A stretch of 64,000 bases of DNA from Pseudomonas sp. RIT-PI-r. Its GTDB lineage: Bacteria > Pseudomonadota > Gammaproteobacteria > Pseudomonadales > Pseudomonadaceae. Position numbers and translations under genes: made by a program. Shown piece by piece: positions 16,867 through 26,056 of the stretch (the first letter of the stretch is position 1; the number at the start of each line of letters is the position of its first letter). Under the pieces are notes generated by a model. That model worked only from the letters and a program-made list of their open reading frames with translations. It searched no databases and was not told the origin of the DNA. The stretch is taken from contig NZ_LIGE01000043.1 in NCBI RefSeq assembly GCF_001297015.1, positions 1 to 64,000 on the forward strand. The letters run 5' to 3'.

Positions 16867-17075
16867 CGCAGAACCTCTTTCTCAAAAATGGTTTGGCACG
16901 GCACGCAGCGGGTGATGCCGCCCAGCGCCTGACGTTTTTCCGGGATTGGCCGATCGCAGTCTTCGCAATGGGTCAGGCTCGGCCCGCTCGATCGCTTACG
17001 GGCTAACTGGGCGGCGATCGCCTGGTCACGTTGGCGTTGCTCCAGCGCCTGGGCACGGTCGAACGGGCAGACCAT
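16863..17075 (-). CDS. TraR/DksA-type zinc-finger protein
   Basis: The product is 70 aa with CEDCDRPIPEKRQALGGITRCVPC, the C4 zinc finger of the TraR/DksA C-terminal family, after a short basic helix. This size matches phage-encoded TraR-like proteins found in P2-type phages, which bind in the RNA polymerase secondary channel and can mimic DksA with ppGpp. It is in the late operon between the tail tube and holin genes, so any effect would come late in infection. Confidence 0.85.
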   Translation of the reverse strand: MVCPFDRAQALEQRQRDQAIAAQLARKRSSGPSLTHCEDCDRPIPEKRQALGGITRCVPCQTIFEKEVLR

Positions 17076-17524
17076 CAGCGCAGGCCCTCGATCTCTGCCG
17101 CAGCCAGGTACGGCACGCCGTTGATGCGCACGAAGTCCGGACTGGAAACGTCGAACGGCACCTTGTGCTTGGTTTTCTCGCCGCCTTTCGGGTCGACGCT
17201 GAGCAGGCTGGACACCTTCAACTTGCAGCCGAAGGCCTCGATGCGCAGCTCCTCGTCGCCGGCTTTGGCGAAGAACACCGAGTCGAAAGGCTCCAGCTGG
17301 CGGAAGCTGCCGGCAGAGCGTGCCGCCTCGATCAGCAGGTTGAAGTTGTTGGTGTCGAACTCGAACTCGCCACTGGCAGACACATCGCCGTCAACGGTGC
17401 CGTTGGGCACGCCACGGGTTTGCGCCACGGCTGTGTTGTCGGTGATATCCAGGGTGCAGCTTTCGACATGGATCTGCAGATCGCCCAGGTTGATGTCGAA
17501 GTTTTTACCGCCAATACGGGACAT
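17075..17524 (-). CDS. Tail tube protein (DUF2597)
   Basis: The product is 149 aa, starting MSRIGGKNFDINLGDL, the signature of the DUF2597 family that forms the tail tube in HP1/K139-like phages. The rest is beta-rich. It lies 5 bp after the sheath gene, in the usual sheath-tube order, and its stop overlaps the TraR-like start (TGATG). Confidence 0.87.
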   Translation of the reverse strand: MSRIGGKNFDINLGDLQIHVESCTLDITDNTAVAQTRGVPNGTVDGDVSASGEFEFDTNNFNLLIEAARSAGSFRQLEPFDSVFFAKAGDEELRIEAFGCKLKVSSLLSVDPKGGEKTKHKVPFDVSSPDFVRINGVPYLAAAEIEGLR

Positions 17525-17529
17525 AAGGG

Positions 17530-18645
17530 TTACTCCGAATCTTCGCTGGAAAGGTCGAGGGCAATGTTTGCCGTCAGGTCTTTCGGGCAGTTGAGCGGTC
17601 GGATCTTGATGTAGATCTCAACCTTGGTTTTGCTGTGCCACACCAGGACGATGTCGCCGTCTTTTGGCGATTCGATCTCGCCCGGGAACACCTCACCGGC
17701 GAAGGTCGTGGACTTGGCCATCTGGCGCAGCGGCTTCATGAATGCGCTGATAGCGGCAGCCATGCTGTTGGGCGAGTTGTTCAAGCGACGATCACCGACA
17801 CGGCGGATCAGCAGCGGGCGGACTTGGCGAGCGGCCTTGTCGGCCAGGCGCAGGTACTCGACCACCTGAAAGTCACTGGCCGGCGCATCGAGCATGTTGC
17901 CGTCGCCCCAGAACACGCCCGGGTAATCGGCATAGGTTTGCGACACGGAGAAACGTGCGGCGTCCAGCTCGGCGCGAATGGCGGACGGCAACGGCACGCC
18001 TTCCTTGTCGACGGGAACGGGGCCCAGACCCAGCAGAGCACCGGACGCCACGCGCATCGGACTATCGGCAATGCTCACGGCGGCGTTGGCCAGTCGGCCA
18101 GCCAGCACACCCAAGTCATTGCCGTGCAACTGCGGCACGACCAAGACACGCGGCGCAGCCAGATCGGCGGTGATCGCCTTCTGCTCGATCAGGTATTCCG
18201 CCCAGGTCTGCTGCACAGTGATGCCGGCACTCGCCGCCATGACAAAAGCGCGACGGCCGAAGGTATTGTTCAGTCCGATCGCCGCGTCATGCATGACCGA
18301 CAGTTCATTGCCGGCTTCCACTGGCGTGGTAATCACCACCGCCTCGACGGAAAAGCCTTTCTGCTGGGCGTTGGTCAGCGCTTCGGACCAGTTACCATCG
18401 GCCGCGATCGGAGCCGCCAGGCACGCCCAGCGATCGCCGCCGTTGAGACGTGCGGCCGTGATCTGGGTCTTCAGATCACTGGCCGGAATACCCAGCGAAC
18501 CGTCGAGGTCGCTGTCGGTGTTGAGTGCGAGCAACTGGCCGACGTTTTTGGCGGCGGTGCCGATGAAAAGGAAATAGCGTTCGATCTCAGTCACGGCACC
18601 CTGGCCGAGATTGAGGTTGTTTACGCTGACTTTGCCGAGTGCCAT
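17530..18645 (-). CDS. Tail sheath protein (DUF2586)
   Basis: The product is 371 aa. The start MALGKVSVNNLNLGQGAVTEIER and the C-terminal segment with LIRRVGDRRLNNSPNSMAAAI match the DUF2586 sheath family of HP1-type myophages. It polymerises around the tube and contracts on infection. It lies between the morphogenesis gene (gpS-like) and the tube gene. Confidence 0.87.
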   Translation of the reverse strand: MALGKVSVNNLNLGQGAVTEIERYFLFIGTAAKNVGQLLALNTDSDLDGSLGIPASDLKTQITAARLNGGDRWACLAAPIAADGNWSEALTNAQQKGFSVEAVVITTPVEAGNELSVMHDAAIGLNNTFGRRAFVMAASAGITVQQTWAEYLIEQKAITADLAAPRVLVVPQLHGNDLGVLAGRLANAAVSIADSPMRVASGALLGLGPVPVDKEGVPLPSAIRAELDAARFSVSQTYADYPGVFWGDGNMLDAPASDFQVVEYLRLADKAARQVRPLLIRRVGDRRLNNSPNSMAAAISAFMKPLRQMAKSTTFAGEVFPGEIESPKDGDIVLVWHSKTKVEIYIKIRPLNCPKDLTANIALDLSSEDSE

Positions 18646-18656
18646 GCAGTGCCTCG

Positions 18657-19340
18657 TTAGCGGGGTGAATTAAGAATTTGTTGGAGCACCTGGTTCAGCA
18701 GCAAGCCAGTGTCTCGTTCGGTGCTGACGCCGATGAACTGGCGCTTGGGCAGGGTGATTTCCCAGCTCTGCGCGCCACTGCTCTCGGCTTTTTCATCGTC
18801 CAAGATGCGGATCAGCAGCCCCGCCTTGGCGTAGTTCACATGCTCTTGAATCCAAGCCACGGACGGACGGGTCAGCGACTTTTTGCCCTCCTGGCGAACC
18901 TTGAAGCCCAATCGACGTAGACGCTTCGCCTGCTTTTCGGTCGCTGCCAACCCCTCCGGAACCTTGTTCCACCGTTTCATCTGCGCGGCGGTGCGGCGTT
19001 CGCTGACACCGTTGTGTTGCTGCGCCGCGACCCAACTGGTCAGAGCGTTTTTCCAGCCCAGTACGGCTTCGTCAGGGCTGACACGGGTGACCTGCATCAG
19101 CTTGGCCAACCCCGCTTCCATCTTTTTCTTGCCCTTGCCCGAACCTTTGCGTGCCTCAAAGGGCGAACCGTCCAGGTTCTGCTGGTCGCGCACACGCTTG
19201 CGGCTCATCGATCGCACGCGCTTGGATATGTTGTTCAGCAGACGCCGGCGCAGTTGCGGCGGCAGACTCAGCAGCGCCATTTGCTCGCGCACGCCGAGGT
19301 AGCCCCGGACGTCGAGCTCGAACGTGCTACGCCCGGCCAC
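18657..19340 (-). CDS. Phage virion morphogenesis protein (gpS-like)
   Basis: The product is 227 aa from GTG at 19,340, with GAGGTG 7 nt upstream and a 14-bp overlap with the gpR-like gene. A basic middle region (RLLNNISKRVRSMSRKRVRDQQN, then GSPFEARK) is typical of the P2 gpS tail completion family. The longer frame to 19,406 reads the preceding gene out of frame and was not used. It acts in tail completion before head joining. Confidence 0.8.
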   Translation of the reverse strand: MAGRSTFELDVRGYLGVREQMALLSLPPQLRRRLLNNISKRVRSMSRKRVRDQQNLDGSPFEARKGSGKGKKKMEAGLAKLMQVTRVSPDEAVLGWKNALTSWVAAQQHNGVSERRTAAQMKRWNKVPEGLAATEKQAKRLRRLGFKVRQEGKKSLTRPSVAWIQEHVNYAKAGLLIRILDDEKAESSGAQSWEITLPKRQFIGVSTERDTGLLLNQVLQQILNSPR

Positions 19341-19773
19341 GGCTCGACACCTCGCCGTGTTCGGCGACCCATAGGTCAAACGGGATGAACGACCAGGTCT
19401 TACCAAAACTCTCGATTTCGCCCTCCGGATCCTCGGCCAGGTATTGCGGCTCGATGAATTCGAGGGTGATGTCGACGTCGGCCAGATCGTTGTCGAGCAT
19501 GGTGATGTCGAACTTCGCCGCCGGCAGTTCGTCGCGCTCCTGGTCGTTGCCCTCGAGCCAACTGCCCACCAACGCCATCAGACGCCCCGGGTGATCGGCG
19601 AAACGCTCCAGCGCGATCGTGGCGCTGTAGCGCATGTCACCCATGCGCATGCCGCCGACGTCGGGTTTCCAGATCAGTTCGAGATTCACCTGGTTGGTCC
19701 AGCTGTCCAGTTGCTCGGGCTCGACCAGGCGGCGCTCGATCAGGTAGGCGGTCAGGGCGCGAAGCTTGATCAC
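19327..19773 (-). CDS. Tail completion protein (gpR-like)
   Basis: The product is 148 aa from GTG at 19,773, which overlaps the stop of the head completion gene as GTGA. The N-terminus (IKLRALTAYLIERR) matches P2 gpR (a short helix beginning with K-L-R/L). Size agrees with gpR (about 155 aa). The upstream part of the long open frame (to 19,941) is the shadow of the preceding gene. It caps the tail tube. Confidence 0.8.
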   Translation of the reverse strand: MIKLRALTAYLIERRLVEPEQLDSWTNQVNLELIWKPDVGGMRMGDMRYSATIALERFADHPGRLMALVGSWLEGNDQERDELPAAKFDITMLDNDLADVDITLEFIEPQYLAEDPEGEIESFGKTWSFIPFDLWVAEHGEVSSRGRA

Positions 19774-20231
19774 AGGAGTGCCGCCGTGATGCGGCCGCGC
19801 CCCTGCAGCGATCGGACGGCCTGCTGGCTGAACTCGAGGAAGGTTTCCTTGCGCTCGGGGGCTTCCTTGCCCAAGTTTTCGGCACTTTCGCGACGTATGA
19901 TCGAGGCGAACTCCGGCAGCAAGCTGGCCTTGGCGCGGCAATACACGGCGCGTTTGTACGTCTCAGCTTGAAAGGTGCGCTCCGGCAGGACAGTGGTGTC
20001 TGCAGATTCAACGCGTGACACTCCAGCGGCCTGCCAGCGCGCTTTTAAACTGGCCAGATCACTGTTGACCTGGGCCATGGCCGTAGCCAGGTTGATGACC
20101 AGCATCTCTACCAGGTGCTCCGCCGGCAGGCGGTAACCCTTCTGAAACTCGGCCACGGAGAGGTCCGGCCAAAAGCCGTCGTTCTCGATCGCTTGTTCCA
20201 CAAAGGTGGTGGGTTTCCCGGAAAAGCTCAT
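19770..20231 (-). CDS. Head completion protein (gpL-like)
   Basis: The product is 153 aa from ATG 20,231 (MSFSGKPTTF). Longer in-frame starts exist at 20,282 (ATG) and 20,303 (GTG), so the N-terminus is uncertain. Conserved-looking parts are NDGFWPDLSVAEFQKGYRLP and YKRAVYCRAKASLL, matching the RAV-C motif of P2 gpL. It follows the small terminase gene, the standard M-L order, and its 3' end overlaps the gpR start. It seals the filled capsid. Confidence 0.78.
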   Translation of the reverse strand: MSFSGKPTTFVEQAIENDGFWPDLSVAEFQKGYRLPAEHLVEMLVINLATAMAQVNSDLASLKARWQAAGVSRVESADTTVLPERTFQAETYKRAVYCRAKASLLPEFASIIRRESAENLGKEAPERKETFLEFSQQAVRSLQGRGRITAALL

Positions 20232-20328
20232 GGCTGGCCGCTCGAATAGGGCGGGGAGACTGTTTTTCGTGGGGCTGGCCATGAATGGCAGGCACACGTC
20301 CACAGTTCCCCGCTGGGGGGGTAGTCGG

Positions 20329-21051
20329 TTATTGGGCGCCGGTCACTGCGGGGGTTTGTTTGGCGATCGCCCTGCGGCACTTCGCAATGCGCGTCTCATT
20401 GCCGGCTTTCGCGTACAGCTCGGTGGAGCGTTCCAGATGCTGAAGCGCGGTTTCCCACTGCTCGGCCTCCATGGCGCGCATGCCGATCAACTTGTGGTAC
20501 TTGCTCGGGATCTGTTCGGTCAGCTCCCATTCACCGTCGACACGCGGCAGCAGATCGGACAGATACGGCTCCGGGCTGCGTTGCGCGTTGTATTCGGCGT
20601 AAGCCCAATCGATCACTGCGTCCGCAACGAAGGTTTGCAAGTCGCGGCGCTTAAACCGCTCGGGCATCTCCTGGCCCTGCCCGATCGCAAAATCCGCCAG
20701 CGCCAGGCCGTCTTCGAACTGCTCGGTGTCGAACAGCCAGACCATCACTTGCACCAGAACGCGATTCGGCATCACCAGACCCGAGTCCATGTAGCGCTGA
20801 ATGAAATCCTGGTACTTGGGCAACAGTTCCTCGCGCTTGAGTGCCTGACGCCCAGCGAGTCCCTTGATATCGCTCAGGCGCTGCAGATCCTGATCCAGAG
20901 AGGCTTCCATCAGCAGCAGGTGTTTTTTCGCGTTGGCCGGGCTGCTCAGGGCTTCCGCCGGCGAATACGCCAGCGGTGCGGCGGCTGCAGCGATTACTGC
21001 AGCGGTTCCCTGTGCCAAAGTACGGCGCTTGTGGGCAAGGGCCAGGCTCAT
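20329..21051 (-). CDS. Small terminase subunit (gpM-like)
   Basis: The product is 240 aa. The segment LLLMEASLDQDLQRLSDIKG followed by KREELLPKYQDFIQRY matches P2 gpM, the DNA-recognition terminase endonuclease subunit, and the length is near P2 gpM (247 aa). It overlaps the capsid gene stop by 4 bp. It should recognise the packaging site and work with the large subunit encoded at 23,158. Confidence 0.85.
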   Translation of the reverse strand: MSLALAHKRRTLAQGTAAVIAAAAAPLAYSPAEALSSPANAKKHLLLMEASLDQDLQRLSDIKGLAGRQALKREELLPKYQDFIQRYMDSGLVMPNRVLVQVMVWLFDTEQFEDGLALADFAIGQGQEMPERFKRRDLQTFVADAVIDWAYAEYNAQRSPEPYLSDLLPRVDGEWELTEQIPSKYHKLIGMRAMEAEQWETALQHLERSTELYAKAGNETRIAKCRRAIAKQTPAVTGAQ

Positions 21052-22067
21052 GCGGCCAACTCGACGTTTTCAGTAAACGCGATCTTTTCCAACTGCTCGA
21101 TCACGTAGCCTTCGTTGCGGCTGTTGTAATCCTCGACACGGGAGCGTTTCGGGTTGTCTACGGTTTGCTTGCGCCAGCTGGAGTCTTGGAAGTAGATCGA
21201 CAGGTTGTCCCAGCTGGTGACCAGCACGCCGTTGACCGGGAAGAACGGCACGCTGAAGCTTGGCAGACCACCATAAGTGGCGATCACCTGGGCGTCCTCG
21301 ATGCGCTCTTTTTCGGTGGGTGTATCACCCTGCTTGGCGTACAGCTTGGCTTTGTCAGCCGCCAACAGGTCGGTGCCGATAATGGCGATCAGGTCGCCGC
21401 CATCGCGCAGACGCTCATCCACCATTTGCTTGGTGTCATGCACCAGAGCGTCCAGGTTGGCGTAATCACCGCCCTGCCCCAGGATTACTTTGCCAGCGGT
21501 TTTGCCTTCCTTGAGTACCTGCTGTGGGGCTTGCTCGCGCAGTTGTTGCAGCCAGCCTTTGTTCACGTCCTGCAGCATTGGGTAAGCGGCAATATCGGTC
21601 TGCGCAGCGGCTTTCAGGCCGTGAAAACCGACCATGATGCGGTCCAGCGCGATCTGTTTCTGCACAGCGGCCGAGTAGCGTTGGTGGAAGTCAGGGAATT
21701 TGGCCCAGGCGTCGATTTTTGCGTAAGGCAGACCCACGTCCGACTCGGTGGACGAGAGTTCGTAGGTGGTGTTGTCCAGCTCGGAAGCGTCTTTCGCTTC
21801 GCGGTCGGTGGTCTTGGTGTTGGTGCGGCCGGTGACAGGGCCAGACACACCGATGAACACCTTCTCGCCCTTGATTTCGCTAACGCCAATGACGTTGATG
21901 CGCGAAAGGAAGTCCGACTTGGCGGTGATGGCGTCGTTCAGTTCCTGGGTGATGGACGGCTCAACGCTGAACATCTTGCTGGACAGCTCGACGCCGTAGG
22001 TTTCGGCCATGGCCAGTTGCATGGCTGCATACATCTTGGCGCCGTAGGCGCTCAGGGAACGGGCCAT
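21048..22067 (-). CDS. Major capsid protein (gpN-like)
   Basis: The product is 339 aa, close to P2 gpN (357 aa). Motifs typical of the P2 capsid family include FLSRINVIGVSEIKGEKVFIGV near residue 50 and RDGGDLIAIIGTDLLAADKAKLY in the second half. It is encoded directly after the scaffold/protease and before the small terminase, the O-N-M order. It builds the T=7-type icosahedral head. Confidence 0.92.
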   Translation of the reverse strand: MARSLSAYGAKMYAAMQLAMAETYGVELSSKMFSVEPSITQELNDAITAKSDFLSRINVIGVSEIKGEKVFIGVSGPVTGRTNTKTTDREAKDASELDNTTYELSSTESDVGLPYAKIDAWAKFPDFHQRYSAAVQKQIALDRIMVGFHGLKAAAQTDIAAYPMLQDVNKGWLQQLREQAPQQVLKEGKTAGKVILGQGGDYANLDALVHDTKQMVDERLRDGGDLIAIIGTDLLAADKAKLYAKQGDTPTEKERIEDAQVIATYGGLPSFSVPFFPVNGVLVTSWDNLSIYFQDSSWRKQTVDNPKRSRVEDYNSRNEGYVIEQLEKIAFTENVELAA

Positions 22068-22068
22068 G

Positions 22069-22995
22069 TCAGAGTACCCGCGCTTTGGTTTTGTCGGCTG
22101 CGCCGGTGGAACGCGGCAACTGACGGCCGGTGCTGGTGTTCTGCAGCGTGGTGAACTGTTGCTGCAGACTGGTCAGAGCTGCCAACACTGCTTTGTTGGA
22201 ACTGCCGCCGTTGCGCTTGAATTCGCGTTCTTCTTCGGCGGTGGTGACGATCTCGTCGACTGCCGCGCTGACGTCATCGATCGGGGTTTGATCGGGTTCT
22301 GGTGCGTCTTCGGCTGCAGGCTCAATCACGGCCTGAATGCCGGCAGCGACGACCAGCAGCTGGGCCAGCAGGGCTTTCAAAGCCGTTGCGGTAGCTTCAT
22401 CCATTGGGGGTTTGCTCTCGGTTGGGGTTTGCGGAGTGGTTTCGGCGGCGGTGTCGTCAATGCCGAAACGCTTGAACAGGCGGGTGAACATGCCGACAAG
22501 GCGACCAATCTCGCCCTGCGCTTCGGTTTCGCGCAGAGGGCCGAGTTCTTGGGAGGCGGCGTAGTACGCATCGCGACTGGTGCGACTGGAGAAGTAGAGT
22601 TCCTGCGTGCCGACGCTGGCGGGTTCGTCGGTGACGGCGATACCGGTCATGTAGGCTTTTCCACGGCCCCGGAAATTCGGCTTGATCTCTATGCTGGTGA
22701 ACAGCTTTTCGCCGGCGTCATTCAGGCGCAGCAGCTTGTCGTTTGGCTTCAGTTGCGCTTCAAGGGCGACTTGGCCAGGTTCTAAATCGTCGCCCTCCTC
22801 GACCAGGCGCACAGCGAAAACCGTTCCGTGGGATCCGAACCAGCGTTCGTGCTCACACCAGATAACAGCGGTGTACAAAGTCGGCGTGTAGGTCTCGGCG
22901 ATGTCGCGCAGTTCCTGGGGAAGGATCTCGCGGCCATCGACGGTCGGGCCGCTGGTGGCTACACGTTTCCAGTAGGAGACAAGGGAACGGGGCAT
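22069..22995 (-). CDS. Capsid scaffolding protein/protease (gpO-like)
   Basis: The product is 308 aa. The N-terminal domain (about 1-155), with AVIWCEHERWFGSHGTVFAV and LTSIEIKPNFRGRGKAYMTGIAVTDEPA-like segments, is the P2 gpO serine protease domain; the Asp-His-Ser set is likely within it. The C-terminal half is helical and acidic, as expected for the scaffold. It is the first gene of the leftward late block and its promoter lies in the divergent gap with the large terminase. Confidence 0.88.
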   Translation of the reverse strand: MPRSLVSYWKRVATSGPTVDGREILPQELRDIAETYTPTLYTAVIWCEHERWFGSHGTVFAVRLVEEGDDLEPGQVALEAQLKPNDKLLRLNDAGEKLFTSIEIKPNFRGRGKAYMTGIAVTDEPASVGTQELYFSSRTSRDAYYAASQELGPLRETEAQGEIGRLVGMFTRLFKRFGIDDTAAETTPQTPTESKPPMDEATATALKALLAQLLVVAAGIQAVIEPAAEDAPEPDQTPIDDVSAAVDEIVTTAEEEREFKRNGGSSNKAVLAALTSLQQQFTTLQNTSTGRQLPRSTGAADKTKARVL

Positions 22996-23157
22996 GAGTG
23001 GTGACTGCGCTCAATCGTTGAATGAGCCGCCACGATAGGGAGCCGTTTACCGCCAAACAAACGGTTGAAATTCGGAGTTCTCCTATTTTCGGGAGATAGG
23101 CGGATCGCAGCATTTAACCCCGCGTTTCCGGGGTTTTCGCCGCATAGACTGCGGCCC
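22996..23157. promoter_or_regulatory. Divergent late-promoter region
   Basis: This 162-bp gap separates the leftward capsid block from the rightward terminase-portal block, so both late promoters should lie here. It contains an imperfect dyad CCGTTT-N10-AAACGG (23,043-23,064), a candidate activator site for the Ogr-like protein, and a hairpin AACCCCG/CGGGGTT (23,116-23,135) in the terminase leader. No conventional -35/-10 pair is convincing. Confidence 0.55.
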
Positions 23158-25200
23158 ATGAACTACCCGACCGAAGTTAAAGAAGCCGCAAAACGCCTCT
23201 ATCTGCGCCGCTGTTCGGTGAAGGAAATACAGGCGCATCTGAAGCTGCCCAACATCCGAATCGTCTATTACTGGATCCGCCAAGGCGGCTGGGACGAGAT
23301 GCTGACGGATGAAGAACCGTTGAGCGCAGTCAACCGACGAATCACCCTGATCCTGGAAAAGATCGATGCGCTGACGAAAGCCGAACTGGACGAACTGGAG
23401 CGGCTGACGAGCCTGCTTGAGCGGCTGAAAAAACTTGCAGCCAAGCCTGCACAGGCAGCGCCCTCGGACGCACCGAATGAGCCTCGCGAACGGCAACCTG
23501 GTCAACGCCGTGAGCGAAGCGAAGGCGGCGCCAAGAAGCGCGAAAAGAAGGCCAAGAACGACATCAGTGGCCTGACCGAAGTTGATTTTATCGATAAATT
23601 CATTTCGAAGATGTACGGCTACCAGAAAGAGCTGTTCGAGGCGAAACAGAACCCACTGACTCGCCGTGTCCGGAACATCCTCAAAAGCCGTCAGGTCGGT
23701 CTGACTTACTACTTCGCCGGCGAAGCTTTCATGGACGCTGTGCTGAGCGGTGACAACCAGGTGTTTCTATCGGCCAGCCGATCGCAGTCCGAGATCTTCC
23801 GTAGTTACATCATCCAGTTCGCCCAGCAGTGGTTCGGCATCGAGCTTACGGGCAATCCGATCACACTGAGTAACGGCGCCGAACTGCGCTTTCTCAGCAC
23901 CAACAGCAGCACCGCCCAGGGCTACCACGGCCACGTCTACGTGGACGAATACTTCTGGATTCGCGACTTCGAAAAACTCAGCACCGTGGCCAGTGCTATG
24001 GGCACACACAAGAAGTGGCGCAAAACCTATTTCTCGACGCCCAGCGCCGTGTCGCACCAGGCGTACCCATTCTGGTCGGGCGATGAATTCCGCAACAGCA
24101 AACGCGGCAAGAAGGCCGGCGGTGTGTGGCCGAGCGAAGCGGCCTACACACAGGGCGCGCTGTGTCCGGACGGCCAGTGGCGCAAGACGATCACCCTGGA
24201 CGATGCGATCGCCGGCGGCTGCGATCTGTTCGACCTGGAGCAGCTGCAGCTGGAGTACGACGAAGACAAATTTCAGCAGCTGTTCTACTGCAAGTTCATC
24301 GACAGCACCCAAAGCGCATTCAGCCTCAAGGATCTGGAACGCTGCTACTCGGATCTGTCGTTGTGGGAGGACTACAACGCGGAGCTGGAACGTCCTTTCG
24401 GCAACAGTCCGGTTTGGCTGGGCTACGACCCAAGCCGCACCCGCGACGACGCCACCTGTGTGGTTATCGCCCCGCCACTCGAACCCGGGGCGAAGTTCCG
24501 AATTCTGGAGAAGCACAGCTGGCGTGGCCACTCGTTCACCTACCAGGCTGCACAGGTCAAGAAGCTGACCGAGCGCTTCAACGTCCAGCACATCGGCATT
24601 GACGTCACCGGCGTGGGTTACGGCGTGTTCGATCTGGTGCGCGACTTCTACGCCAAGGCGACACCGATTCACTACAGCCTTGAGGCGAAAAACGCCCTGG
24701 TGCTCAAAGCCCAGGACACGATCCAAGGCAGTCGCATCGAGTGGGACGCCGGCTGGACCGATATCGCCCAGGCATTCCTGACCATCAAGCGCGGCGCCAC
24801 CAACAGTGGCCAGATCACCTACAGCGCATCGCGTACCGAAGCCACCGGTCACGCCGACATTGCCTGGGCGGTGATGCACGCCCTGTCCAACGAACCTTTG
24901 AACACCAACAAGCGGCGTCGCAGCCGCTACGTCACGAGTAACCAGAGCAGCCATGGCCAACCGCAAGCGCAGAAAGCAACACGTAGCCCAACCAACGCAG
25001 CAACCGATGCGCTCGTTTACGTTCGGGGAGCCGGAACAGGTGCTGTCCGGCAACATCGGCGAGTACGTGGGCGTGTTCCCCAGCGACGACGGCAAGATCT
25101 ACAAACCTCCGGTGTCACGGGCTGGTCTGGCCAAGCTGCTACGCGCCAACGCGCACCACGGCGCCATTCCAAAATTCAAACGCAACCTGCTGTTGCGTGA
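23158..25200 (+). CDS. Large terminase subunit (gpP-like), unusual 3' overlap
   Basis: The product is 680 aa from ATG 23,158 (MNYPTEVKEAAKRLY); the N-terminal helix-turn-helix (EIQAHLKLPNIRIVYYWIRQGGW) is typical of gpP. The ATPase part follows, with KSRQVGLTYYFA as the Walker A-like region and HVYVDEYFW as Walker B. The nuclease part has WLGYDPSRTRDDA and the GIDVTGVGYGVFD region. It packages DNA into the head. The frame runs 248 nt into the portal gene in another frame, adding about 80 Arg/Gln-rich residues with portal-shadow composition. Either this is a real long overlap or a small frame error near 24,900 hides the native stop. Confidence 0.87.
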   Translation: MNYPTEVKEAAKRLYLRRCSVKEIQAHLKLPNIRIVYYWIRQGGWDEMLTDEEPLSAVNRRITLILEKIDALTKAELDELERLTSLLERLKKLAAKPAQAAPSDAPNEPRERQPGQRRERSEGGAKKREKKAKNDISGLTEVDFIDKFISKMYGYQKELFEAKQNPLTRRVRNILKSRQVGLTYYFAGEAFMDAVLSGDNQVFLSASRSQSEIFRSYIIQFAQQWFGIELTGNPITLSNGAELRFLSTNSSTAQGYHGHVYVDEYFWIRDFEKLSTVASAMGTHKKWRKTYFSTPSAVSHQAYPFWSGDEFRNSKRGKKAGGVWPSEAAYTQGALCPDGQWRKTITLDDAIAGGCDLFDLEQLQLEYDEDKFQQLFYCKFIDSTQSAFSLKDLERCYSDLSLWEDYNAELERPFGNSPVWLGYDPSRTRDDATCVVIAPPLEPGAKFRILEKHSWRGHSFTYQAAQVKKLTERFNVQHIGIDVTGVGYGVFDLVRDFYAKATPIHYSLEAKNALVLKAQDTIQGSRIEWDAGWTDIAQAFLTIKRGATNSGQITYSASRTEATGHADIAWAVMHALSNEPLNTNKRRRSRYVTSNQSSHGQPQAQKATRSPTNAATDALVYVRGAGTGAVRQHRRVRGRVPQRRRQDLQTSGVTGWSGQAATRQRAPRRHSKIQTQPAVA

Positions 25201-25981
25201 GTTCATCCCTTCGGCCGGCTGCAGCACTGAGACGATGGGGCGCGCCGGGCTGGACTATATGGTGTTTGGCGAATCGTACTTCTACAACGACACCAACGCG
25301 TTCGGCCAGGTGCTGGAGCTGCAGCACCTTCCGGCCATCAACATGCGGGTAAAGGTCGACGGCGGTTTCGTGATGCTGCTGCCCGACAACAAGGAAATGG
25401 AGTTCGAACAGCACGAGATTTCACACGTCCTGGACTACGACGTGGAACAGAACATCTACGGGATCCCGGACTACTTGGGCGGCTTGCAGGCGCTGCTGCT
25501 CAATGAGGCGGCCACCCTCTTCCGCCGTCGGTACTACAGCAACGGCGCGCACGCCGGTTACATCTTCTACACCAACGATCCTGACCTGACCGAAGAGGAC
25601 GAGGACGAGCTGCGCGCACAGATCAGTGCCAGCAAGGGCGTGGGCAACTTCCGCTCGATGTTCGTCAACATCCCCAACGGCAAAGAAAACGCGATCCAGA
25701 TCATCCCCGTGGGTGACTTCCAGGCGAAAGACGAACTGGAGAAGGTGAAGAACATCACCCGAAACGACGTTATCGCCGCATGGCGCATGAACCCGGCACT
25801 GGCCGGCATCATCCCGGAAAACACCGGTGGTTTCGGAGACATCGAAAAGATCGATCGCGTGTACACCAGCAACGAGATCCGGCCGATCTGCCAGTTGTTC
25901 AACCAACTGAATGACAAGCTGCGAGAAGACAGGCGCTTTAGCTGGAAGCCTACTCCTGAAGCAGTGGATGCCACTGCATGA
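24953..25981 (+). CDS. Portal protein (gpQ-like)
   Basis: The product is 342 aa, matching P2 gpQ (344 aa). Features of the family include RSFTFGEPEQVL near the start, DYMVFGESYFY, and the C-terminal FGDIEKIDRVYTSNEIRPI. It forms the dodecameric channel for packaging and tail joining. Its start lies inside the terminase frame, and it is followed after 75 bp by the Ogr-like activator. Confidence 0.92.
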   Translation: MANRKRRKQHVAQPTQQPMRSFTFGEPEQVLSGNIGEYVGVFPSDDGKIYKPPVSRAGLAKLLRANAHHGAIPKFKRNLLLREFIPSAGCSTETMGRAGLDYMVFGESYFYNDTNAFGQVLELQHLPAINMRVKVDGGFVMLLPDNKEMEFEQHEISHVLDYDVEQNIYGIPDYLGGLQALLLNEAATLFRRRYYSNGAHAGYIFYTNDPDLTEEDEDELRAQISASKGVGNFRSMFVNIPNGKENAIQIIPVGDFQAKDELEKVKNITRNDVIAAWRMNPALAGIIPENTGGFGDIEKIDRVYTSNEIRPICQLFNQLNDKLREDRRFSWKPTPEAVDATA

Positions 25982-26056
25982 ACAACCAGATGGAGAGAAA
26001 GCCACTACATATTGTGGCAATATGGTGGCGATCAGCTGCCCCTGGGGAGGGACACA

